DNA of 11,521 nt, from the NCBI GenBank assembly GCA_903915565.1, contig CAIWTG010000126.1:1-11521 (forward strand), given 5' to 3'. Positions 1 to 6,817 of this stretch are shown here, one piece after another. The notes beneath the pieces were generated by a model, which saw only the letters and a program-made list of their open reading frames with translations, was not told the origin of the DNA and ran no database searches. The stretch's first letter is position 1. Every line of letters starts with the position of its first letter. The stretch is from an uncultured Chloroflexota bacterium. GTDB lineage: Bacteria > Chloroflexota > Dehalococcoidia > Dehalococcoidales > RBG-16-60-22. The position numbers and the translations under genes are program-made.

Positions 1-103
1 AAACTATTTTGAAGCTAATGTTTATTGTGTGAGGAATGTTACAGACGGAAGTGATATCATGTGTTATGTTTCTTTTGTAACCTAACCCTGTGGAGGTGAA
101 GAA

Positions 104-1831
104 ATGACGACGGATTATAACATCATAGTGGGGGGAGAGGCAGGACAAGGCGTACAGTCGGTGGGCGCCGTACTAGCGAGATTGCTGGTGAAAAGGGGCT
201 TTAACGTCTTTGCCGACCAGGACTATGAGAGCCGGGTACGCGGCGGACATAACTTTTTCCGCATCCGGGTGAAGGATGGGGAAGTCCTGGCGCTGTCACC
301 GCAGCTCGATATCCTGATTGCATTGAACAAAGAAACCATTGACCTGCATGAAAAAGAAATGAAACCAAACGGCGTCATCCTCTATGATGCGGAGCAAACG
401 AAGGCAGCGGCACAAGGCGATAAGTTTTTAGACGTGCCTTTTAATAAACTAGCGATGGACGCCGCCCAGAACAAGCTCATGGCGAACACGGCAGCCGTCG
501 GGGCAGCGGCGGGATTGTTTGAATGCGACTTCGACCTGCTGCCGAGAATTATGGAAGATGAGTTCGGCCACCACGGCGAAAAGACCGTAAAGGATAACGT
601 CGCCGCCGCCAAAGCGGGTTATGACCATGTGAAAAAACAAAAGCAAACCTGTCTGATGCCGGAAATACCTACTTCCGGCGAAAACCGCCTCCTCCTCAAC
701 GGCAACGAAGCTTTAAGCCTAGGGGCATTGGCGGCGGGGTGTAAATTCGTGGCAGGGTATCCGATGACGCCCTCCAGTTCCATTCTGGAATACATCGCCG
801 ATAAAGGACGAGAATACGGGGCGGTGATGGTGCACACCGAGGACGAGATAGCGGCGATGAACATGGCGGTGGGGGCGGGCTATACGGGAGCGAGGGCAAT
901 GGTGGCGACATCGGGCGGAGGGTTTGCTTTAATGGTAGAGGGGTTGGCATTGGCGGGGATGACGGAAACGCCAGTGGTGGTCGTGCTGGGACAGCGTCCC
1001 GGCCCGGCGACGGGTCTGCCGACGCGCACGGAACAGGCCGAGCTATTCTTTGCCATGCACGCGGGCCACGGCGAATTCCCGCGGGCAATACTGGCGCCGG
1101 CGACGGTAGAGGAGGCATTTTATGCCGCCGTCAAAGCCTTCAACCTGGCGGAGAAGTACCAGACGCCAGTGTTTATCCTCACCGACCACCATATCGCTAC
1201 CAGCTACGCTACGGTAAACAAATTCGATTTAACAAAAGTAAAGATAGAGCGGGGGGAATTAGTCACCGATAGCGACTTAAACAATCCGGCGGACTATAAA
1301 CGGCATCTTGTCACAGCGTCGGGGATATCTCCCCGGGCGTTGCCGGGCCAAGGCAAGGCTTTAGTGGTGACGGACTCCGACGAACACGATGAGGCGGGTC
1401 ATATGATAGAAGACGCCGCTACCCGCAGGGCGCAGGTGGAAAAACGGATGCGCAAGCTGGACGGCCTAAAACTGGGAATCACGCCGCCGGTTTTTAATGA
1501 GGCGAGGGGGGCTAAAGCGACGCTAATCGGGTGGGGCAGCACTTACGGCGCCATTAGGGAGGCGGCGGAGACACTTGCTAAAGAAGGAAAATCCGTCAAC
1601 ACTCTGCACTTGAGCCAGGTCTGGCCTTTCCCGACCGACGATGTCATTGCGGCGCTAAAGAAATCTAAGAAGAACATCGTCGTGGAGGGAAATGCCACGG
1701 CGCAGCTGGCGGCATTAATCAGACGCGAGACGGGTATTGCCGCCGACGCCACGATTTTAAAATACGACGGGCGTCCCTTCTCCCCAAAAGAAATTATCGA
1801 ACGCGTCAACCAGGAGGTGGGAAAATGGTAA
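104..1831 (+). CDS. korA: 2-oxoacid:ferredoxin oxidoreductase, fused gamma/alpha subunit
   Basis: This subunit works with the beta subunit encoded next to it to oxidatively decarboxylate a 2-oxoacid (probably 2-oxoglutarate or a related acid) to an acyl-CoA while reducing ferredoxin, or the reverse, in the cytoplasm. Residues 1-180 are a gamma domain, opening with GGEAGQGVQ (10-18) and carrying YESRVRGGHNFFR (41-53). Residues about 195-400 are the alpha pyrimidine-binding domain with YPMTPSS (219-225) and GLPTRTEQ (304-311). Residues about 470-525 are the transketolase C-terminal-like domain. T222 and R308 match by motif the substrate-recognition Thr and Arg known from the Sulfolobus enzyme. 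The 575-residue length is normal for this fused type. The ATG follows GGAGGTG (92-98) at 7 bases. The gene overlaps the beta gene by 7 bases. No ferredoxin-like delta subunit is present. The substrate cannot be fixed from sequence, so the symbol is by family type. Confidence 0.93.
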   Translation: MTTDYNIIVGGEAGQGVQSVGAVLARLLVKRGFNVFADQDYESRVRGGHNFFRIRVKDGEVLALSPQLDILIALNKETIDLHEKEMKPNGVILYDAEQTKAAAQGDKFLDVPFNKLAMDAAQNKLMANTAAVGAAAGLFECDFDLLPRIMEDEFGHHGEKTVKDNVAAAKAGYDHVKKQKQTCLMPEIPTSGENRLLLNGNEALSLGALAAGCKFVAGYPMTPSSSILEYIADKGREYGAVMVHTEDEIAAMNMAVGAGYTGARAMVATSGGGFALMVEGLALAGMTETPVVVVLGQRPGPATGLPTRTEQAELFFAMHAGHGEFPRAILAPATVEEAFYAAVKAFNLAEKYQTPVFILTDHHIATSYATVNKFDLTKVKIERGELVTDSDLNNPADYKRHLVTASGISPRALPGQGKALVVTDSDEHDEAGHMIEDAATRRAQVEKRMRKLDGLKLGITPPVFNEARGAKATLIGWGSTYGAIREAAETLAKEGKSVNTLHLSQVWPFPTDDVIAALKKSKKNIVVEGNATAQLAALIRRETGIAADATILKYDGRPFSPKEIIERVNQEVGKW

Positions 1832-2673
1832 CGCTATTGGATTATGAATCAAAAGTGCCTAACGCCTGGTGTCCTGGTTGCGGTAACTTCGGTATTTTGC
1901 AGGCGGTTAAAAAAGCGCTGGTGGACCTTAATTTGGAACCGAAGCAAATACTCTTCGTGTCAGGCATCGGGCAGGCGCCCAAGCTGCCGCACTATACCAG
2001 GGGCAATGTTTTTAACGGCCTGCACGGGCGGACGCTGCCGGCGGCTACCGGCGCGAAAATCACCAACCATGAGCTAACGGTAATCGGCATTGACGGGGAC
2101 GGTGGGGCATATGGGGAGGGAGTGCAACATCTACTGGCGGCGGCGCGCCGTAACGTGGATATTACGTACCTCGTCCATAACAATCAGGTTTACGGGCTGA
2201 CCAAGGGTCAGGCTTCACCGACGTCTGAATTGGGGTTCATTTCTAAAACAACGCCGCTGGGGGCGGGACAGCCGCTCAACCCATTACTGCTGGCACTGGC
2301 ATCCGACGTCAGTTTTTTGGCGCGGGGTTTTTCCGGGGATATCGACCACCTGGCGGGGTTAATCGGGGCGGCGATAAAGCATCACGGCTTTGCACTGATA
2401 GATATTTTACAGCCATGCGTCTCCTTCAACCACATTAATACTTTTCAGTGGTACAAGCAGCGGGTCTATAAACTGGAGGGGGATTACGACCCAACGGATA
2501 AAGCGGCGGCGCTAAAGAAGGCACAGGAGTGGGGCGACAGGATACCGATTGGGATAATCTTTAAACAAGAGCGCACAGTCTACGAAGACACCTTGCCGCA
2601 GCTTAAAAAGGGGCCGCTGGTGAAACAGCCGATAGAGCCGAAGAGGATAGAAAAACTGCTGGAGGAGTTTTAA
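1825..2673 (+). CDS. korB: 2-oxoacid:ferredoxin oxidoreductase, beta subunit (TPP-binding)
   Basis: This is the thiamine-diphosphate and iron-sulfur subunit of the oxidoreductase. WCPGCGN (15-21) is the N-terminal cluster and TPP motif. GIDGDGGAYGEG (88-99) through NNQVYGLTKGQASPT (119-133) is the TPP/magnesium-binding region, and QPC (196-198) carries the distal cysteine. The length of 282 residues is usual. K53 in GQAPKLPHY lines up with the Sulfolobus beta Lys49 linked to 2-oxoacid choice. The only cysteines in the protein are C16, C19 and C198; the family's third ligand, in the SGIGC motif, is Q50 here. The ATG at 1825 lies inside the end of the alpha gene and follows AGGAGGTGG (1812-1820), so the two are translationally coupled. 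Its TAA overlaps the stop of the convergent LarA-like gene. Family is certain; 2-oxoglutarate rather than another 2-oxoacid is an inference. Confidence 0.93.
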   Translation: MVTLLDYESKVPNAWCPGCGNFGILQAVKKALVDLNLEPKQILFVSGIGQAPKLPHYTRGNVFNGLHGRTLPAATGAKITNHELTVIGIDGDGGAYGEGVQHLLAAARRNVDITYLVHNNQVYGLTKGQASPTSELGFISKTTPLGAGQPLNPLLLALASDVSFLARGFSGDIDHLAGLIGAAIKHHGFALIDILQPCVSFNHINTFQWYKQRVYKLEGDYDPTDKAAALKKAQEWGDRIPIGIIFKQERTVYEDTLPQLKKGPLVKQPIEPKRIEKLLEEF

Positions 2674-3911
2674 AGACTGTCAGCCGGGCAGTACTGAATA
2701 TCGGCGTTGGGATAGACCGCCACCTTTGCCTGCTTACTGTAGTCTTGTTTTAACAGCTTAAGTACTTCCGCCCAGTCGTCCAACATGATTACTCTATCGG
2801 TGTCTTCCAGGTAGCGGCGGGCAGCAAGGTCGGGGTACTCATTGAAAAAGATAAGGCGCTTGACGTGCGGCGGGACTTTTTTCTGCAGTTGAAGTTTGCC
2901 GGCGATGTTATTGCCGAAGGGACCCATCAGGTAATGCGTCGCCTGCCCTTCCGGCGCGTTGGCGATGAGCACGACGTTACCGCCATCCCTGACAGATGCC
3001 AAAGCGACCGATAGCCCGGAGACAGCCTCATTAGCCTTGGCGAAGGTGTTGGCGATGACGATATCGTTTTCCCGCGCTAAGGGCGTTAGATAATGATTTT
3101 GTGCAGCCTCAAGGGCGGCGGCATAAGTGGGGAGGGGCGTACCGGCAAAGAGGGCGACCGTTTCACCCCAGGTATTAACGAGGGCATCAACTATAATGTC
3201 CAGTCCAACCATGTCGGCGGCTTCATCAATATCTTTCCGGCGCGGGTTATGCTCCAAAGCGCCCATACCGGATACCGTATCGCTAAAGCTCCCCTTGCCC
3301 CGCGGTGAATGGAGAGCGATCACTGTTTCATAGGCGGCAACGCCGGGCAGTACGATTTTACCGCCCCCACTAAAACCTGCCATCTCGTGGGGCACGATGG
3401 AGCCGATACCAATTTTAAGGTCGCACTGCATGACCTCGGCGTTGATGTTTATTTTTGTGCCGCTGGAAGTAGTGCCGACGTAAACGCAGTTATCAAAAGG
3501 ATTATGGTTATAAACCGGGAAACGTTTAAAGACGTCGTCACCAAGTTTTTTAACAAAGTCCATTCTATCTAAAGCGCCGTGGCAGCCGATGGCGGCGATA
3601 AAACGTACCTGGCGGTCTTTAATACCGGCAGCAGCCAACTCGGTTAAAATATGGGGAATTATTAATGCGGCGCGCGTAACGCGCGTCATATCGTCGAAGA
3701 GGATAACTACTTCTTTTTTGCCGCGGGCATATTCCCGCAGCGGCGCCATGTCAATGGGATTACCGACGGCTTTCTTGATGGAGGCGGGGGTGAGGGGCGG
3801 ACGGTTATAGCCCGCCATGTTGCAAATTTCTACACGCCAGCCAACCGGCAAAGAAATTTTGAGCTCCTTAGCGCCGTGCCAGGCTAACTGCGGCAGGGAT
3901 ATTACCGACAC
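2670..3911 (-). CDS. LarA-family nickel-pincer racemase/epimerase homologue
   Basis: The protein belongs to the lactate racemase (LarA, DUF2088) superfamily, whose members use a nickel-pincer nucleotide to racemise or epimerise 2-hydroxyacids by hydride transfer. Residues matching the Lactobacillus plantarum active site are seen: R77 in FDDMTR (72-77), H111 in IGCHG, H175 in PHEMAGFSGGGK, K185 (the lysine that tethers the cofactor) and H201. The spacing H175-K185-H201 is exactly that of H174-K184-H200 in LarA. The substrate-side Gln/Lys pair of LarA (Q295, K298) appears as E295 and S298 in NEAVSG, so the substrate may not be lactate. The 413-residue length is normal. The start is GTG, 9 bases after the core of AGGAGGTT (3919-3926 complement). 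No cofactor genes (larB, larC, larE) are in the window. The gene is convergent with the oxidoreductase and divergent from the kinase, with its own promoter. Confidence 0.87.
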   Translation of the reverse strand: MSVISLPQLAWHGAKELKISLPVGWRVEICNMAGYNRPPLTPASIKKAVGNPIDMAPLREYARGKKEVVILFDDMTRVTRAALIIPHILTELAAAGIKDRQVRFIAAIGCHGALDRMDFVKKLGDDVFKRFPVYNHNPFDNCVYVGTTSSGTKININAEVMQCDLKIGIGSIVPHEMAGFSGGGKIVLPGVAAYETVIALHSPRGKGSFSDTVSGMGALEHNPRRKDIDEAADMVGLDIIVDALVNTWGETVALFAGTPLPTYAAALEAAQNHYLTPLARENDIVIANTFAKANEAVSGLSVALASVRDGGNVVLIANAPEGQATHYLMGPFGNNIAGKLQLQKKVPPHVKRLIFFNEYPDLAARRYLEDTDRVIMLDDWAEVLKLLKQDYSKQAKVAVYPNADIQYCPADSL

Positions 3912-3920
3912 TAGTACTAA
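3911..3920. repeat. Direct repeat CTAGTACTAA, copy 1 (contains palindrome TAGTACTA)
   Basis: The ten bases CTAGTACTAA occur here and again at 4021-4030, exactly 110 bases apart. The central TAGTACTA is a perfect 8-base palindrome. This copy touches the GTG start codon and the ribosome-binding site of the LarA-like gene, so binding here could block either transcription or ribosome entry. Function is inferred only from position. Confidence 0.4.
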
Positions 3921-3965
3921 CCTCCTAATAAAGTCTCTTTTGTGGTGATTGAAACGGTTTTTTTT

Positions 3966-3995
3966 ATTATGGACTTAAGGCGTTTGCATTGTCAA
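3966..3995 (-). promoter_or_regulatory. Sigma70-like promoter of the LarA-like gene
   Basis: Read on the minus strand, a perfect TTGACA (-35, complement of 3990-3995) is followed after 18 bases by CATAAT (-10, complement of 3966-3971), matching 11 of 12 consensus bases. Transcription would start near 3959 and give a leader of about 48 bases before the GTG at 3911. The leader carries a strong AGGAGG ribosome-binding site. Copies of a TAGTACTA palindrome lie on either side of this promoter, at 3912-3919 and 4022-4029. Confidence 0.7.
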
Positions 3996-4020
3996 AGACA
4001 GGCCGGGTACTACTTTTGAG

Positions 4021-4030
4021 CTAGTACTAA
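4021..4030. repeat. Direct repeat CTAGTACTAA, copy 2 (contains palindrome TAGTACTA)
   Basis: This is an identical second copy of the ten-base element at 3911-3920. It lies 25 bases upstream of the -35 box of the LarA-like promoter and about 75 bases upstream of the kinase reading frame. A pair of identical palindromic sites on both sides of a promoter is a usual layout for a repressor that loops DNA or binds cooperatively. No protein can be assigned. Confidence 0.4.
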
Positions 4031-4086
4031 ATGACTGATTGTTTATATTTTGTTTACATACGGAATAGTTATGTTAATTCTTTTGT

Positions 4087-4102
4087 TACCATTTGAATGG
4101 TA
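4087..4102. promoter_or_regulatory. Inverted repeat TACCATT-TG-AATGGTA, candidate operator of the kinase operon
   Basis: Two perfect 7-base arms (4087-4093 and 4096-4102) are separated by two bases. The repeat overlaps the first in-frame ATG of the kinase (4097) and runs into a TATATT (4101-4106) that resembles a -10 box. A regulator bound here would cover the start region. The tight symmetry suggests a DNA-binding site for a dimeric protein rather than an RNA hairpin, because a two-base loop is too small. Confidence 0.45.
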
Positions 4103-6781
4103 TATTTTCGCCGTATGGCAAAAATTCGCGAGGGTAACAGCGTCCTTGACCCAAGATTAAAGCCTAAGAAGCTTAAAGCTATGAAGAATGCTTATCCAAA
4201 AATAGAAGATAGGGAAAACAGCATTAATCCCTTGTCCCATCCGGATGACTTTTTCGAGGTAATCGCGGAAAACGTCAGGGATATAATCCTGCATGCTGTG
4301 TTAACGCCGGAACTCCATTATGACTATGTAAGCCCATCCTGCACACACATCACCGGATATACTCCGGAGGATTTTTACGCCGACCCTTACCTGCCGAGAA
4401 AAATAACAGCTCCGGAAGATATTCCGCTGGTTGGGGCTTCCATGTGGAATCCATCGAAAAATAACAAACCGGTGGAAATCCGCTGGATACATAAAGACGG
4501 GCGGACAATCTGGACCGAGCACATGATTTCATTGACGCGCAATAATAACGGCAGCCCGGAAAGCGTTACCATCATCGCCCGAGATATTACTCAACGCAAA
4601 CAGGCCGAGATAGCTTTGGGAGAAAACCAAAAATTCACTGATAGCTTGATGTCAAACGCTCCGCACGCCACGGTAGTGTTTAATGCGGACACTTCGGTTA
4701 AATACGTGAATCCGGCGTGGGAACGCATTAATGGATGGACGTTAGAAGAGGTGGTGGGGAGAAAAGCGCCTGATTACCCCTGGTGGCCGGATGAATACAA
4801 AGCGTCCTTCATGGAACCCTTTATGGAGACGATGAGGAAGGGGGGCGGCGGCAATTCGGAAATATTCGTCCAAAAGAAGAGCGGCGAAATTTACTGGATA
4901 GAGATGAACTGGGCTACGGTAAAGAAGAACGATGAACTGATGTACATGATTGTTAATTCGGTGGATATCACCGAACGCAAAAATATGGAGAACGCGCTTA
5001 AAGAATCGGAGGAGAAATTCTCCAAGGCTTTCAGCTCCAGTCCCAACCCGGTCTGCCTTATGACTGTAAAAGAGGGCGCGTTCCTCGAGGTTAATGAAAG
5101 TTACCTGAATTTCAGCGGCTATACCAAAGAAGAAATCATCGGGCACACGCCAACCGAGCTTAACCTCTGGATTAACAAAGATGACGAAGAAAAGATGGGT
5201 AAAAGCCTTAAAGCAACCGGTAAAGCAGACCGTTTGGAAATAAGGTCGCGGATGAAATCCGGAGAAATTAAGACCGGCTTGTTTTCCGCTGAAGAAATTG
5301 AGATAGGCGGCATCAAGTGCATCACTTTGGTAATAACCGATATCACCGAACAAAAGCAGGCTGAAGAACAACTAAGGTTATTGAGTTCGGTAACTCAGCA
5401 GGTATCGGATGCCATCTTCATCGCCGACCCAGAATATAACATAACCTACATGAATGATGCAGCCATTGAAAAGTTTGGTTACACACTAGACGAAGTAAAA
5501 GGACAGAAACTATCATTCTTCAGCAGAGAAAAAGCTCCTGATGACGTCAATAAGTCGGTGCAACAAACTATCAAGTCCGGGAAGGTTTGCGCCGCAACTA
5601 TCATTAAGCATCATAAAAACGGCTCCAAAATTATCTGCGACTGCCGACTCTCGCCTCTTTATGACGAAAAAGGGCAAATCTGCTCGCTTATTGATGTCCA
5701 GCGCGATGTCACCAAACAGTATGAAGTGGAAGCGAAATTACAAGAACACAAGAAGCTAATTGATAATATTTTAGCCAATACCCCCCAGGGAGTACTGGTG
5801 ATTGATAAGGACCGCCGCGTCCTGCTGGCAAATAAAGCACTGCAGAAAATTTTCAATCTTGACAGCCGGACGCTGAAGAACAAATTGCTGAAAGAAATCT
5901 TCCCCGCCGACCAATTCTTTAACCTCCACAAGGCGGTTGAATCGGTCAGTCAGGAAAAACAGTCGGTGGAATTCCGGTATCTCGTCGAGGAACAGGAAAA
6001 AATCATCCATTCCATCGTGGTAAAAATGGACGGCGACCGCATGATACTTACCTTCTCGGACATTTCCAGAGAGAGGGAAGAAGAAGAAAAATTATACCTC
6101 ACGGACAGGCTGGCTTCGCTCGGCCAAATGGCGGCTGGGCTGGCGCATGAATTAAACAATCCTTTAACCGGTATTCTGGCTTTGTCACAAATACTTAAAA
6201 AAGGCGATCTTCCAGCGGAAAATCAAGAGGACATCGAGTGCATCTATAACGAAGCCAAGCGTGCTGCTGAAATCGTTAAAAACGTCCTCTTGTTCGCCCG
6301 CAACAAAAATGGAGAAAACGGCAGGTCTTCGCCGAATGAGGTCATCAAAGACACCTTAAAGCTCCGCGAATATGAAGAAAGAATTAACAACATCAGCGTC
6401 GTCACGAATCTTGACGAAACTCTGCCGGAAATCCCGCTGGAAAAAGGTCAGCTCCAGCAGGTATTTCTGAACATGATATCAAACGCCGAGGCAGCGATTA
6501 AAGAGATTAAGAACTCCGGTACCATCACTATAACGACACAACGGGTGAACAGCCATGTCAACCTTATTATCAGCGATGATGGGTGCGGGATAAAGAAACA
6601 GATTCTACCCAGGATTTTCGACCCGTTCTTTACGACCAAGGATATCGGTAAGGGCACCGGGCTGGGCTTAAGCATCTGCTACAGCATCATCGTGAAGCAC
6701 GGCGGCAAGATAAGCGTAAAGAGCGAGGTAAACGAAGGCACTACCTTCACCATCAGGATGCCGGCTGTATCGGGAAACTAG
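4097..6781 (+). CDS. Soluble multi-PAS sensor histidine kinase
   Basis: This is a cytoplasmic histidine kinase with no predicted membrane segment or signal peptide. About five PAS domains follow one another: roughly 48-170, 175-297, 300-422, 425-545 and 550-662, the first four closing in DIT or DVT-type motifs typical of PAS/PAC ends (DITQRK, DITERK, DITEQK, DVTKQY). A HisKA dimerisation domain contains the phospho-acceptor H684 in LAHELNNPL. The ATPase domain shows the N box around N796, DDGCGI (827-832), FFTTK (844-848) and GKGTGLGLSI (851-860). All catalytic boxes are intact. The ligand is unknown; no heme or flavin signature is evident. A stop codon sits directly before the first ATG (4097). 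Other in-frame starts are 4115 and 4181; none has a Shine-Dalgarno sequence, so the start is uncertain. It is transcribed with the HD-GYP regulator 36 bases downstream, its likely phosphorylation partner. Confidence 0.92.
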   Translation: MVYFRRMAKIREGNSVLDPRLKPKKLKAMKNAYPKIEDRENSINPLSHPDDFFEVIAENVRDIILHAVLTPELHYDYVSPSCTHITGYTPEDFYADPYLPRKITAPEDIPLVGASMWNPSKNNKPVEIRWIHKDGRTIWTEHMISLTRNNNGSPESVTIIARDITQRKQAEIALGENQKFTDSLMSNAPHATVVFNADTSVKYVNPAWERINGWTLEEVVGRKAPDYPWWPDEYKASFMEPFMETMRKGGGGNSEIFVQKKSGEIYWIEMNWATVKKNDELMYMIVNSVDITERKNMENALKESEEKFSKAFSSSPNPVCLMTVKEGAFLEVNESYLNFSGYTKEEIIGHTPTELNLWINKDDEEKMGKSLKATGKADRLEIRSRMKSGEIKTGLFSAEEIEIGGIKCITLVITDITEQKQAEEQLRLLSSVTQQVSDAIFIADPEYNITYMNDAAIEKFGYTLDEVKGQKLSFFSREKAPDDVNKSVQQTIKSGKVCAATIIKHHKNGSKIICDCRLSPLYDEKGQICSLIDVQRDVTKQYEVEAKLQEHKKLIDNILANTPQGVLVIDKDRRVLLANKALQKIFNLDSRTLKNKLLKEIFPADQFFNLHKAVESVSQEKQSVEFRYLVEEQEKIIHSIVVKMDGDRMILTFSDISREREEEEKLYLTDRLASLGQMAAGLAHELNNPLTGILALSQILKKGDLPAENQEDIECIYNEAKRAAEIVKNVLLFARNKNGENGRSSPNEVIKDTLKLREYEERINNISVVTNLDETLPEIPLEKGQLQQVFLNMISNAEAAIKEIKNSGTITITTQRVNSHVNLIISDDGCGIKKQILPRIFDPFFTTKDIGKGTGLGLSICYSIIVKHGGKISVKSEVNEGTTFTIRMPAVSGN

Positions 6782-6817
6782 GCATTCAACACCAGATAAA
6801 CTTGAAAGGATGCGATC

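Noticed and set aside
1..103. Possible promoter and GTTACA...TGTAAC inverted repeat upstream of the oxidoreductase
   Set aside because: A TATCAT (55-60) could be a -10 box but has no -35 at proper distance, and the 6-base arms are 32 bases apart. Only the ribosome-binding site is convincing; the true promoter may lie before the window.
696..1118. 140-codon open frame on the minus strand inside the alpha subunit gene
   Set aside because: It is proline and serine rich and low in complexity, the expected product of reading GC-rich codons of the real gene backwards; no start signal or family resemblance.
4039..4080. AT-rich stretch with TTTACA and TATGTT resembling a promoter for the kinase
   Set aside because: The two elements are only 11 bases apart and other pairings match the consensus poorly, so no promoter is called there.
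4742..5371. 209-codon open frame on the minus strand inside the kinase gene
   Set aside because: It lies wholly opposite conserved PAS domains of an intact kinase, and the translated product resembles no family I know.
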